From: Aplectana chamaeleonis
Lineage: Eukaryota > Nematoda > Chromadorea > Rhabditida > Cosmocercidae
NCBI GenBank assembly: GCA_029168955.1
Contig: JAPDOI010000174.1
Span: forward strand, 434,001-498,000
Length of the DNA: 64,000 bases
Reading direction: 5' to 3'
A program made the translations under genes and the position numbers. This document shows, in pieces, positions 22,101 to 33,764 of the stretch. The notes beneath the pieces are model-generated. The model was given only the letters and a program-made list of their open reading frames with translations. It did not search any database and was not told where the DNA came from. How positions within the stretch are numbered: position 1 is the first letter of the stretch; every line of letters begins with the position of its first letter.

Positions 22101-22870
22101 CAAAGCGAAGCTTAATGTGCTCAGAGCCCTAGGCGGTACATCATGGGGCAGTTGCAACTATTATCAGGACCTACAAGGCCATACTTCAGCCCGCTCTGGA
22201 GTACGCTGCACCGGTGTGGCAGCACTTGGTGTCAGAAGCCCCCTGGACCAAGATGCAGCGTGTACAGAATGCCACACTTCGTACAGCTACCGGATGTGCA
22301 AGAAGTTCCCCAGTCGAGCACTTGCATGCGGAGACACGATTATTGCCAGTAAAGGAGCACTGTCAGCTTCAGGCCCAACGATTCTTCATCAATATCATAA
22401 AGCAACCCAACCACCCCTCATGGAGAGTGCTAAACCCCATCAAGGAGAGAGACATCAGAAAGCCATTCGCCGATGCTCCAAGCAAAGTCAATCTGCAAAG
22501 ATGGCACAATTCACAGCAAGAATGACTCCGTCTATTGCGCGAGGAGCACACACAGTTCGTACGATGTCATCTGGAAAGGGCTGCGGCAAATCCCAACCTG
22601 GGAGTGGCGCCGCCCCGGGTCTGCACATCCGAGTCTAAACTCGGAAGGAGGGCCAGATGCACCCTGGCATCGCTGCGCTGTGGTCACTCTACTATGCTTA
22701 TGGCTTACGTCAGCAAGATTGACAGCAGCAAATCGGACGTTTGCCCAGACTGTGGATGCCAAGGCCACGATACGGCACATCTGTTCAATTGTCCGGAGAG
22801 ACCAACCACGCTGACCATAATGGACCTATGGACGAATCCATTACTGGTCGCCCAGTTCCTCAACCTATGA
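19140..22870 (+). pseudogene. CR1/jockey-group non-LTR retrotransposon, decayed
   Basis: Order of pieces on the plus strand: a 2A-like motif ending NPGP (19629-19640); a C4HC3 PHD-like finger (about 19650-19785: LCATC, QCFGC, WVHLSC, CVLC); an APE-type endonuclease (NLNGLRTK, IMVQETKLS, FAGDFNAH, SDHVPVF); a reverse transcriptase (AFDTVNH, GVPQGGALSP, YADD at 21805-21816); and a C-terminal Cys-His stretch (CPDCG, HDTAHLFNC, DLWTNP). At least six frameshifts and one stop (in EE-TAG-ADECDH near 20320) break it. The PHD finger and C-terminal motif fit the CR1/L2/jockey group. No poly(A) or repeat tail and no target duplication were found, so the 5' and 3' limits are approximate. Confidence 0.85.
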
Positions 22871-23191
22871 CAAAACTCTCGACGTGGCTGCAAAGAAGAA
22901 GAAAACTTCGATCCAGAGGATAACTCGATAGCAATCGGAATCAACAACGTATTCAAGACATTTCTATCACGAACAAGAGGAAAGCGCTTCAAAATTGCAC
23001 TTGATCTCCCAAAGACTAGTTTACGAGCTCGATTTTGTACTTACCGTGCAGGAACTTATCTAAAGCTCACAATGTCATCAGTACCGATAACACAAGGCCA
23101 GTTAAAACGGCATGCTGGAAAATCGTTACTCACCAGTGAGACGTCAAAGTAGTTCGGAAAAAACAAACGACATGTGATTTTTCGTACACAC

Positions 23192-23197
23192 TTTATT
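23192..23197 (-). terminator. DCAKD: AATAAA polyadenylation signal of DCAKD gene
   Basis: Minus strand reads TTTAATAAAGTG, 84-89 nt after the stop codon of the terminal exon, a normal nematode 3' UTR length. Confidence 0.75.
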
Positions 23198-23280
23198 AAA
23201 CATATCACAAGCTGGCAAAAAACAACATGATTAATAGTCAGTTAAGAGGCTGAGCAATGAAAAAACTGTAAGTGGCCTTA

Positions 23281-23418
23281 TTAAACACCAAAACTTTGAA
23301 TTGCCAAGTAAGACGCTCTCAGAACAAGCCAAGAGCCGACGGCCAGAACTGAATAGACGGCAGCTCGGACGAAAAGCGGGGTCCAACTCGCCTCCAACTC
23401 GGAAATAACTGCATCCAC
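23281..23418 (-). CDS. DCAKD: DCAKD terminal exon: C-terminal helix and stop
   Basis: Dephospho-CoA kinase performs the last step of CoA synthesis; DCAKD-type eukaryotic proteins carry a hydrophobic C-terminal tail. The acceptor GGTTTTACAG joins in phase 0 after the codons for LQAK, giving VDAVISELEASW, then a hydrophobic segment (FVRAAVYSVLAVGSWLVL) and TAA at 23281. From memory, the E-L-E-x-S element followed by a hydrophobic tail matches the animal DCAKD C-terminus. The reading frame is also open upstream into the intron, but that part has no similarity. Confidence 0.85.
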   Translation of the reverse strand: MDAVISELEASWTPLFVRAAVYSVLAVGSWLVLRASYLAIQSFGV

Positions 23419-23775
23419 CTGTAAAACCACATAAATTGAAACTTCTGCGCCAGTCATAACTACAGGCTGTAAAATCGCGAAATTCTCATGGTTTCTACGC
23501 GTGCTGGTGCAGAGCGGAGGGGCGAAAGAGCGCATGACAGACGGGGGGAGCAGCATCGCGCGCGCTGCTCGCGCCACGAGTCGTGAGGAAAGAATTTTGA
23601 TTTTTACAGAAGACACGTTGGGTGTTTCCAATAAACTTGAAAACTGATTTCTTGTTCCAGTAAATGTTCACTTTTTACTCAATCTTTAGTCACATTGTTA
23701 CATCGAGCAGTCTCGAACGGAAATCACTGTATTGGGTGTGAATAAAAAAATATGTGAACAATTTTAGGCATTCAC

Positions 23776-23935
23776 CTTCGCCTGGAGATCCTCCTTACTT
23801 CCGTTGTTATCAATCAGAACCGTGGCCAACTCCATTTTCTTCTGGATAGGAAACTGGGCCGCCATTCGAGAAGACGCCTGCTCTTTGGTCAAACCATCCC
23901 GCCGCCTCAAACGGTTCAACTGCGTCCCATCTTGG
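23776..23935 (-). CDS. DCAKD: DCAKD internal exon: lid and nucleotide-binding part
   Basis: Acceptor TTTTTTCTAG; the first base C completes a TG|C cysteine codon split with the upstream exon. It encodes QDGTQLNRLRRRDGL, SSRMAAQFP and VLIDNNGS, the CoaE signatures for the ribose/adenine-binding loop and the lid (R-x-x-x-Q-x-P pattern and IDNNG). The donor AAG|GTGAAT at 23775 leads to a 357-bp intron. Without splicing the frame would stop after three codons, so the exon is not terminal. Confidence 0.9.
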
Positions 23936-26478
23936 CTAGAAAAAATTATGTGCTCGTACAACATTACTACACCAGCGGCGTCGGCCGGCTGACGCCGGCC
24001 TCTGCCGCTGGGGTCCGGCTACGTCGGCCCATTTGCCGGCATCTTGAGTATAAGGCGAATGAATCGAAATCCGCTGATTCTATGTGAAATGGTGTACAAA
24101 AGATCTCACGTTTGCCGGCTATCGCCGGCCTCTGTCGCTGGAATCCGGTTGCGCCGGCCCATGAACTGGTTTCGACGGCAATCAGAAATTACAAAGCATT
24201 TCAAACCTTGCAAACCCTGCTAAACTCCTTTCTGATGCAGTTGCACACCGACCCTTCTTTAGTTTTAGGAGGTTCTCAAGTGGTGGTTCATTTATATTCA
24301 TTTCTGTCATGATAAAGACAACCGCTGTTTGAGATTTAGTAAATGCCTCCATGACCAACCGACACCCTGCTACCTCTATTGCCAAATGAAGTGTAATGAT
24401 GTTTGTGTTCTCTGGATGCATATTTTGATTAACTCACATTTCTATCGTATATAAACCCGATTTAGAAAGGTTGGTGCATATAAACAGCTAAGCAGTTTAA
24501 ATGAGTGGTTGGGGGAGGGGACGTGAAGGAAGGGGTGGTATACACTCTCTTATAGTCACACAAAACGATTTTAAAGTTCTGTGATCACCCACTTCGGTCC
24601 CGCACACTTTCTTCGGCGTCCTGCGCATTTCCACTTGAGTCCCGCACACTTTCTACGGCGTCCTACGCACTTCCACTTGAGTCCCGCACACTTTCTACGG
24701 CGTCCTACGCACTTTCACTTGGGTCCCGCACACTTTCTTCGGCGTCCTGCGCACTCCTACTTGAGTCCCGCACACTTTCTAGGTGCCCTGCGCACTTCCA
24801 CTTGATCCCGCACACTTTCTTCGGCGTTCGGCGCAATCGCATTTGGGTCTCACAAACTTTCTACGGCGTCCTGCGCACTCCCACTTAGGTCTTGCACACT
24901 TTCTACGGCGTCCGGCGCACTCTACCTTGGGTCCCGCGCACTTTCTACGGCGTCCTGCGCACTTCCACTTGGGTCCCGCACACTTTCTTCGGTGTCCGGC
25001 GCAATCGCATTTGGGTCCCACAAACTTTTTACGGCGTCCTGCGCACTTCCACTCGGGTCCCGCACACTTTCTACGGCGTCCGGCGCACTCTACCTTGGAT
25101 CCCACAAACTTTCTACGGCGTCCTGCGCACTTCCACTCGGGTCCCGCACACTTTCTACGGCGTCCTGCCCACTCCCACTTGGGTCCCGCACACTTTCTAC
25201 GGCGTCCCGCTCACTCCCACATGGGTCCCGCACACTTTCTTCGGCGTCCAGCGCAATCGCATTTGGGTCCCGCAAACTTTCTACGGCGTCCTGCGCACTT
25301 CCACTCGGGTCCCGCACACTTTCTACGGCATCCTGCGCACTCCCACTTAGGTCATGCAGACTTTCTACGGCGTCCGGCGCACTCTACCTTGGGTCCCGCG
25401 CACTTTCTACGGCGTCCTGCGCACTTCCACTTGGGTCCCGCACACTTTCTTCGGCGTCCGCCGCAATGGCATTTGGGCCCCACAAACTTTCTACGTCGTC
25501 CTGCGCACTTCCACTCGAGTCCCGCACACTTTCTACGGCGTCCTGCGCACTCCCACTTGGGTCCTGCACACTCTATATGGTGTCCGGCGCACTCTACCTT
25601 GGGTCCCGCACACTTTCTACGGCGTACCGCGCACTTCCACTTGGGTCCCGCACACTTTCTTCGGCGTCCGGCGCAATCGCATTTGTGTCCCACAAACTTT
25701 CTACGGCGCCCTGCGCACTTCCACTCGGGTCCCGCACACTTTCTACGGCGTCCTGCGCACTCCCACTTAGGTCCTGCAAACTTTCTACGGCGTGCGGCGC
25801 ACTCTACCTTGGGTCCCGCGCACTTTCTACAGCGTCCTGCGCACTTCCACTTGGGTCCCGCACACTTCTTCGGTGTCCGGCGCAATCGCATTTGGGTCCC
25901 ACAAACATTCTACGGCGTCCTGCGCACTTCCACTCGGGTCCCGCACACTTTCTACGGCGTCCCGCGCACTTCCACTTGGGTCCCGCACACTTTCTTCGGT
26001 GTCCGGCGCAATCGCATTTGGGTCCCACAAACTTTCTACGGCGTCCTGCGCACTTCCTCTCGGGTCCCGCACACTTTCTACGGCGTCCTGCGCACTCCCA
26101 CTTGGGTCCTGCACACTTTATGTGGTGTCCGGCGCACTCTGCCTAGGGTCCCGCACACTTTCTACGGCGTCCTGCGCACTTCCACTCGGGTCCCGCACAT
26201 TTTCTACGGCGTCCTGCCCACTCCAACTTGGGTCCCGCACACTTTCCACGGCGTTCTGCGCGCTCTTGAGCCCGTACCCGTAAGGTAGCCCGTCTTGAAA
26301 GTCAAGCCGAATAAACGGTCAAACAAACACACAGAGAAACGCATACATACATACACACACACGCACACACAAATTTACCAAAATATATATAGTAGGATAG
26401 GATATTCTCTGTGAAAGGGCTAGAAAGATATAGAAGCGTTTTCAAAATCATGACCGCTCAATAAAAATGCAAACATAC
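23936..26478 (-). other. DCAKD: DCAKD intron (2,543 bp) containing 21-bp array 2
   Basis: Bounded by GTATGT (minus strand, at 26478) and TTTTTTCTAG (at 23936). It contains the 24.58-26.28 kb minisatellite and little else. A GCCGGC-rich direct repeat lies at about 23980-24030 and 24110-24165. Confidence 0.85.
24584..26272 (+). repeat. Array 2: 42-bp dimer form of the 21-bp minisatellite
   Basis: About 40 units of 42 bp, each a pair of 21-bp monomers (GTCCCGCACACTTTCTACGG-type followed by GTCCTGCGCACTTCCACTTG-type). Periodicity keeps several frames open (up to 501 codons), but the array sits wholly inside a spliced intron and is transcribed antisense to these frames. Confidence 0.95.
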
Positions 26479-26645
26479 CACCAAACAACAATTACTGTCC
26501 GGAGCACCTTGTGATAGCCAGATTCGATGAGCAACGGCGTGTCGAGCACGATATACTTGTTTCCAATCAACAGATATCCCACTATCTGCATGAACATTTC
26601 CCATCGAATCGCTGGATGCAGAATCGAATTCAATCTTCTACGTTT
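26479..26645 (-). CDS. DCAKD: DCAKD internal exon: core domain
   Basis: Acceptor TTATTTACAG at 26646. Encodes KRRRLNSILHPAIR (the R-x-x-L-x-x-I-x-HP-x-I-R motif of CoaE), IGNKYIVLDTPLLIESG (the D-x-PLL-F/I-E motif) and VIVVW, ending in the split TG of a Cys codon before donor GTATGT. The join to the 3' exon gives VVWCQDGTQLNRL, the expected order. It starts in phase 0, matching the end of the exon at 49205. Confidence 0.92.
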
Positions 26646-26869
26646 CTGTAAATAAGGATCTCTCACATAAGGTCACCAAGAACGAAGAATTAGTCTATCC
26701 GCACGGCTACAATTTTGAGCGAGCGTGCTTGTGAGAGCTTTTGTAGTGCCTTAGGGGTATGGTATACTTCTGCGACACACGGTCGCGTCTCTGTGCACAG
26801 CGACAGCGACCGCCGTAGAGGAAATCCCGCCCTTTAGGCCAATCGTACACTTTTGCGGCCCTGCTGATG

Positions 26870-27292
26870 TCGTAGTGCGCTGCACAGCGACAGCGACAGT
26901 GGCAACGACAGGCATCGGCACATTTGCAGTGTTTCAGCCCTCTGCGACACGTCGCTGCGACGGACACGCTACAACTGTTCCTAACGGCCAGTACCGTTGC
27001 TCCTATGCTGGTACCGCCACGATTTGTACTAAATGTTACGACTGTCACTCATGACAGCGAAAAAGTATGCCATTGACCTTAAAACTGCCGCTGTCGCAGT
27101 GCACTGCAGAGCGACAGCGACAGGCTTCGGCACATTTGCAGCGTGTCAGTTCTCTGCGATACGTCGCTGCAACCGCCGCGGGACAAATGTTCCAACGACG
27201 GCCGATGCCGTTGCTCCGATGCAAGTTCCGCCGCGATTTGTGCTAGATTGCACGCCTGTCGCTCACGTCAGCGGCGAAGTATACCATACTCC
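26870..27292. repeat. Two direct repeats of ~200 bp
   Basis: CAGCGACAGCGACAG...GGCACATTTGCAG...CTCTGCGA(C/T)ACGTCGCTGC recurs, from about 26884 and again from about 27112, each followed by a CCGTTGCTCC(T/G)ATGC segment. The GCGACA motif is also short-period repetitive. It abuts the TTAA MITE at 27297. Confidence 0.7.
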
Positions 27293-27296
27293 TTAA

Positions 27297-27780
27297 AGGC
27301 AGTGTTCACGATGATTTTCGTTCCCGAGTTTTCCACTTAAAACAAAGCGTTGGCCACCGTGTGTTACAGAAATTACGAAGGAATGGCGAGAAACGTACTA
27401 AAACGTCATATTTCATTGACATTAATCTCTGGCCTGGACTAGTTGTCCAGTTGTATGAACATGTTCACGGTGGTTGTCACCGGTGAAAATATGGGTCAGT
27501 CGATAATGGAAGAATGTTCCAAGCAAAATAGTACTAGCTACGGTCCGAAGAAAAGAACCGAGCAACAGAAAGCAAGTAATTGTAAAGGACGGGCCCACAA
27601 ATGATTTCATTGTCACAACGAACAGTTCCTGTGAGAGTAAAGAGGTGGGGTGAGAGGAGAGGATTTCGTCACCTTCTGATGCATTTTTCTCGATTCCTTC
27701 GTCATTTTTGTTCTACCCGGGGGCCAAACAATCGATTTAGCTATTAATCTCAAAATCGAAGATTATCGTGAACACTGCCT
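27297..27780. mobile_element. TTAA-flanked MITE, family 1 (intact ends)
   Basis: AGGCAGTGTTCACGAT at the left and ATCGTGAACACTGCCT at the right, with perfect TTAA at 27293-27296 and 27781-27784. The interior is similar to 5302-5781 and 58553-59020. Confidence 0.9.
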
Positions 27781-27784
27781 TTAA

Positions 27785-28858
27785 ATCCGGATCGCACAGG
27801 TTCCTCTCCTCACCCGCAACCTCTGCTACCGTAATGTGCTACGGCGGCACGTTCTGTGGCGAGCCCCTCTCATCCGTTCTCCCCCACCTCATGTACCAAC
27901 CATCGACTTTCGCACGACCACCCTCTAAACGCTCGTATGACCGGCAGTCATCACAGACATTGATGGGGAAGTTACGGAGGAGAATAGACCTAATTTAGTC
28001 GCTATCATTTGGTGGGAGAGGGGACTGTGAAATGTCCCCTCCAAAGGGAACGTCTCACCATACTCCACTCAAACTAATCACGACGAAGGACGTCTGAAAT
28101 AGCTGATTCGAGGGGAGAACAATGGAAGTTTGCATCACGGTTGTTCCCTTTGCTTCCCCCCAGAGCATGATGAACGCGAAAACAAAACCGCAGCGTATAC
28201 GGTGATGCAGACTGGTCAGTCTCGACGTAGTCTTGCACTTCGCAAGTTGAGGGGGCAGATTTGCCACTCAAGGACTATGAAAGGTATATCTGTCCGGATT
28301 TCAGGTAAGATACCGAGCTTCTCTGTAACCTGTCGTCAGAGGTAATGAATTTTGGCCCCAAACCAGCTTTCTAAGGACTGCAAACAAGCTGTTGAAAACA
28401 GTGAGTTTTGGAAAACTGATATATTTTCAATCAATGAGCTATGGGTGTTGGCTTGCGACACCATCAGAAGACCGGCGCTCGGGAGAACAAAGAACGACCT
28501 CCTGCCGGAAGGTTCCATTCGCCTCCCCCCCCCCACCCCCCGATTAAGGGGAAGTTCCTCAGTTGTATCGAGAAGAACTCCATCGTTGCTCTCGGGAACT
28601 TCCCCACCAATGCCTGAAATGCTCTGAGGCGGTGTGTTTTCTCACTTTTTTCTTCATTCTCAGCTCCTTCGATGCAAATTTAAAAGTCATTATAGGTAGC
28701 CTGCCCAATTTTCCAATGTTCAGCCTCTCACTCCCCCCCCCCCTCACCTCCCAGACTACCGAAGCTCAGACCCTCCCCTCCTTAAAGCCTCAACCTTCTC
28801 GCCGTACTCTGGCTTGATCAGAAAGGGTTTAAAAGAACAATAGGGCCACGTTCTCACT
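27785..28858. other. Unassigned intronic sequence
   Basis: No gene or structured repeat recognised. Poly-C runs near 28526 and 28733. Confidence 0.4.
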
Positions 28859-29668
28859 TTAAAGGCAGCATACATGCAGAGTCAGGCGGGTGTTGTCCTA
28901 CTGAACAACGGGGTCGACGTAGGAATTTTCGAAAACTTGAATTTATTTTTTTTGGGGGGGGACGTAACAATTTCGGGCCAAAAATAAAAAAATAAGGGGT
29001 TGTTCTCAATGGAGAAAAAGCTTCTGTCAAAGTTGAGTAACAAAAATTCTTACAAAGAGGAACGCATACATATTGTAATCGATTGAAAAATGTGAAAGGG
29101 GACAATACCACCACTATTTTTCTCTCGGAAAAATTATTGCGAAACTGCTTCTTTACTCGCCGCAGGCTGGTTGGCCTCCTTACCGGTCCCACGTGGGGAG
29201 CCAGTACACCCATGACCCGAAGTTCCGGTAAGATCCAATGTGCCATAGCTGGCTGGCACGGCAAACTTTAGCTTCGTAGGCCTGTAGAGAGATGAAGTCC
29301 TACGGACATTTTCATTTTGAAACGAAATTTAAGTTTTAAAAAAAATTGCTCACGCATATTCAACCATTTCTGCAAAATGTGCCGGTGTTTCGAGCTTCGA
29401 TGCCTCTTAGTTCTTTTCTCTACCGTTGCTATTGTCTGCATTGATTTAGTTGCCGATGGTTTTATTGATTTTTGTTGAATTTTTTTTTGAATTCTGTTTT
29501 TTTTTGTTTTCCTGAGCATCGAATATCTTTCTTCTTAATGGTCAGCTAGTTGTTTATTGGAGCGTTCTACGGAACGTAATAAATAAATAACAGTACAAGT
29601 AAAAACATCTTCGCAAGTAAGGATGTAGTAGTTGTATTTTTGACTTTGGTCAAAGATTTAACTCTTGA

Positions 29669-29869
29669 AGGCAGTGTTCACGATGATCATCCTCGTTGAC
29701 TTTCCACAGTAAAATGATAGGGGAGAAGGATCCTAGGCTCCCAGTGCCAAAGGAACGGTAGAAAACGAGCCAGGAGTGGCAAAATAACGGCTGCAAACAA
29801 GCGTTTTGGTGCCCCAGACACGCCCCGTGCTCCAGATCCGCCTCTTGAAAGGAACAAATGAAGACTCAG
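29669..29869. mobile_element. Left part of an interrupted TTAA MITE, family 1
   Basis: AGGCAGTGTTCACGATGAT after TTGA (mutated TTAA). No right end follows directly. The next family-1 right end is at 32888, after a foldback and array 3, suggesting later insertions split the element. Confidence 0.55.
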
Positions 29870-30505
29870 ATTCCTGAAAGTTTAGGTTCCTGGCAAATGT
29901 AAAGATTTGGCATGGCCATAGAAATATACTCAGTTAAAAAGGGAGAATAAAGAAAAATGAAAAAAGATTTTGAAATATTCCTGAGAACGATTTGGCGTAG
30001 AATAATTTGTTTTTCGGGAAATGAAGTGAAATAGTTGAAAGTATGATTTGGCAGTCGAGTTTGAACCAACTATTGATAAGAGTTGTGCAGAACGAGAGAT
30101 CGCCTTGTCTGTGCTTTATCCGTAGAACATATCAAAGCGAAATCACGCGTGAAATGGGAAGCATCAAAACTTTTTCGGGAGCTGTAATGCGGCGGTCTTC
30201 ACGTATTAGGTGAAGTAAAATCAACACGCGTGATTTCGCTTTGATATGTTCAACGAATAAGCACAGACAAGGCGATCTCTCGTTTTGCACAACTCTTATA
30301 AATAGTTGGTTCAAACTCGACTGGCAAATCATACTTTCAACTATTTCACTTCATTTCCCGAAAAACAAATTATTCTACGTCAAATCGTTCTCAGGAATAT
30401 TTCAAAATCTTTTTTCATTTTTCTTTATTTTCCCTTTTTACCTGAGTATATTTCTATGGCCATGCCAAAGCTTTACATTTGCCAGGAACCTAAACTTTCA
30501 GGAAT
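29870..30505. mobile_element. Long foldback F1 with GATTTGGC motifs
   Basis: Inverted arms of about 275 bp beginning ATTCCTGAAAGTTTAGG around a loop of roughly 80 bp. Arms contain GATTTGGC/GATTTGCC motifs and CACGCGTGATTTCGC near the loop. Arm-to-arm similarity is high. No coding sequence. Confidence 0.85.
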
Positions 30506-30576
30506 TTCATTTATTTTTCCTAAAGGTTTCCTTTCTAACATGATTTATGCCTGGTGGTATTAGATGAAAGTAAACC

Positions 30577-32070
30577 CACCGATGTCCTGCCCCCCCCCTC
30601 GCCTTCTATGACGTCCTGCGCACTCCAACTGATGTCCTGCACACTCCCTCGGATGTCCTGCACACTTTCTATGACGTCCTGCACCCTCTCACCGATGTCT
30701 TACACACTTTCTATGAGGTACTGCACACTCCCACTATAGTCCAGCACACTTTGTATGACATCCTGCGCACTCCCACTAATGTCCTGTGCACATTCTGTTA
30801 CATCTTGCACACTCCCACTGATGTCCTGCACACTTTCTACGGCGTTCTGCGCACACCCATTTGGGTCACGAGCACGCTCATGTCGATCATTTTTCCGCAG
30901 GGCTACCGTAACCCTCCTTCGAAAATTTTCCGAGTGTCAGCTTGAATATGAGCTCATCGTAATAGCCAACAAACGTGTTTGCACAATTTCGACCTCCTCA
31001 ACCACTTCCCGGCGGCTTTTATTTGGGTCCCGCACACTTTCTAAGGCGTCTTGCGCACGCCCATTTGGGTCCCGCACACTTTCTACGGCGTCCGTCGCAC
31101 TCCCACTTGGGTCCCGCACGCTTTCTACGGCGTTCTGCGCACGCCCATTTGGGTCCCGCACACTTTCTACGGCGTCCGTCGCACTCCCACTTGGGTCCCG
31201 CACGCTTTCTACGGCGTGTGGCGCTTTCTCATTTGGGTCCCGCACACTTTCTACGGCGTCCGGTGCACTCCCACTTGAGTCCCGCACACTTTCTACGGCG
31301 TCCGGCGCACTCCCACTTGGATCCCGCACACTTTCTACGGCGTCCGACGCTCTCTCATTTGGGTCCAGCACACTTTCTACGGCGTCCGGCGCACTCTCAT
31401 TTGGGTCCCACACACTTAATACGGCGTTCTGCGCACACCCATTTGGGTCCCGCACACTTTATACGGCGTACGGCGCACTCCCACGTGGGTTCCGCACACT
31501 TTCTACAGCGTCCGGCGCACTCTCATTTGGGTTCCACACACTTTTCTAGAGCGTTCTGCGCACACCCATTTGGGTCCCGCACACTTTATACGGCGTCCGG
31601 CGCACTCTCATTTGGGTCCCAAACACTTTCTAGGGCGTCCTGCGCACACCCATTGGGTCCCGCACACTTTCTACGGCGTCCGATGCTCTCTCATTTGGGT
31701 CCAGCACACTTTCTACGGCGTCCGGCGCACTCTCATTTGGGTCCCACACACTTTCTACGGCGTCCGACGCTCTCTCATTTGGGTCCAGCACACTTTCTAC
31801 GGCGTTCTGCGCACACCCATTTGGGTCCCGCACACTTTCTACGGCGTTCTGCGCACACCCATTTGGGTCCCACACACTTTCTAGGGCGTTCTGTGCACAA
31901 CCATTTGGGTCCCGCACACTTTCTACGGCGTCCGGCGCACTCCCACTTGGGTCCCGCACACTTTCTACGGCGTTCTGCGCACACCCATTTGGGTCCCAAA
32001 CACTTTCTACGGCGTCTTTCCCACTCCTGCTGGGGTCCCGCACACTATCTACGGCGTTCTGTGGCGCACT
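30577..32070 (+). repeat. Array 3 of the 21-bp minisatellite
   Basis: The first part (30577-30867) resembles arrays 1 and 5. A non-repetitive interruption spans about 30868-31015. The rest is a dimer form of GTCCCGCACACTTTCTACGG units alternating with GTTCTGCGCACACCCATTTG or GTCCGGCGCACTC variants. Located inside the giant DCAKD intron. Confidence 0.95.
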
Positions 32071-32618
32071 TCAATGTCACACCGTGCGGCGTTCCAAAAA
32101 GTACTTCCGAGATCCTGCCGTATTCATTGAAGCGTTGCCCCGTCAAATCCTGAGCAAAAGCCTATCAGTAACGGTGTTTATTTCCCTCGTTCATTTTTAC
32201 GAATAGTTGAGTAAACGTCGGATGGTTTATAATAACATGTTTACGTGTTTTTGTCTTTCTTGACCCTCAATTTTGAGGTTCCACAAAAAATGAGCAACCA
32301 ACTTCAAATTTTGACAGGAGCTAGGTGCAAACAAAACCAGCTCCCTGGCCAAAAACGAGCTCTCTAGCTCAACGATGAGTGTTCCAACAACATCGTGAAC
32401 GCCAACTGAAAAAAAAGGAGATGAACATTTTTTCGACCAAAATGACGTGGTTTTGACACTTTTTCTAGAATCTCAGGTAACCATTCCGGACCATTTTTTG
32501 AACAGTTATTCACCTTTCTAAAGTATATTAAATGCAAAAAGAACGGTCTTCCTACGTCTACTCTGGACCCTGATACTGAGATCAGGGGGTTGCGCGATGG
32601 CGAATCAAAGCCAAATCT

Positions 32619-32639
32619 GGTGAGCGCTTCGCGCTCACC
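32619..32639 (+). repeat. Terminal GC hairpin, copy D
   Basis: Stem GGTGAGCGC, loop TTC, preceded by ATCAAAGCCAAATCT exactly as in copies A-C although the sequence further upstream differs; followed by CACATTT. Confidence 0.9.
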
Positions 32640-33764
32640 ACATTTATAGGAATGATCAAGTGAAGGAAGTTTTGATAAGTGAGCTGTTTGCTTCATTGCA
32701 CTGATAGGTATCACCCTTCCACCGGTCAATTCCTCCACGATCAAAAATCAACTTAAACAAGGGAGGGCCTATTTTGGCTCAAAAACGCGTCTTTCGTGTC
32801 CATTTTAGGCATGCCTTGATACATAGGGCACCAGACCTTCCGTAAACCGTGGAGATATCGGAAGTGAAATTTATCGTGAACACTGCCTTTAAGGCATACA
32901 CTCTTTGTCAGACTCTTCCTTCACTTTGTAGACGGGACAACGTACGTCCCCCCCCGTTAAATTTTAGATTTTCATAATTCTAAGACAAGATTTGGGATCT
33001 CCGTGAAATTCTCTACAAATTGACACCTAACACCCCTACATTACCTCGAAGTAACTGAGGAAATCGCCCAAAACCCGTTTTCTCGTTGCCCATTATCGTT
33101 GTCCGGAACTGTATCATTGACCGAAACGGGACATCGCAGGTTTTTCTTCTGAAAAGAGAACCCTGAGTTCCCAATTGTATTATTTTCATCCTAGGCCTAT
33201 CCTCTACAAACTACCATAAGATCACCCGAAAACTCCGGAGCCCAAGGTATTCAAGAGCTGTATTCCAAATTGCGCTGCGGCGAGCCGTCACAAAATACCG
33301 CGCTTTAATCGGTTTGGCTTTGGAGCGCGGAAACCGCAGAAACTTCAGAAAGAGCAAGTCAAAACTACATTTCCCGAGGTTCAAAGGTAGGGTAGGGAGT
33401 GCAGTAACTATCAAATGAACTTTTTAAGTTGTTGAATGAGAATCCGAGGCTCTTAATTTTACTCTTTAGTGGTAAGCTTTCGCCAATAATGGCCAATTTG
33501 CCATCATCAGAACTCGAAAAATAATACAGTATGTTCAACCTAGGTGTGCAGAACATCAACGTTTAACTACACTTATACCGGTTACAGACACTGAACGGCC
33601 GAAGGGTGGTTTGAGCGAGCTAAACACAGATACAATAGTATTGAAATAGAGGATGGACGCGGGCAGATGAAACCCACCCCTTTTGTGTGCAAGTGTGCTT
33701 AAAACTAACCCCGTGATGGAAAGGGCCATTAGCGAGCGTGCGGTAACACAGTATCAATCTCAGC
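32640..33764. other. Unassigned sequence with a TTAA-MITE right end
   Basis: Contains a family-1 right end (ATCGTGAACACTGCCT to 32888, then TTAA). The remainder shows no recognisable gene or repeat. Confidence 0.45.

Noticed and set aside
23764..23964. Treating 23764-23964 as a complete small minus-strand gene ending KVNA
   Set aside because: Its stop lies in an intron; a donor AAG|GTGAAT and the next exon continue the CoaE/DCAKD sequence in frame.
24783..26288. A 501-codon open frame through array 2, and similar long frames in arrays 1, 3, 5 and 6
   Set aside because: The 21/42-bp period keeps frames open on both strands. Array 2 lies inside a spliced intron and no start context, splice signal or unique domain supports coding.
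29083..29264. Coding potential in 28.85-29.27 kb
   Set aside because: Short frames next to a MITE left end and a poly-G tract, with no motif or splice support.
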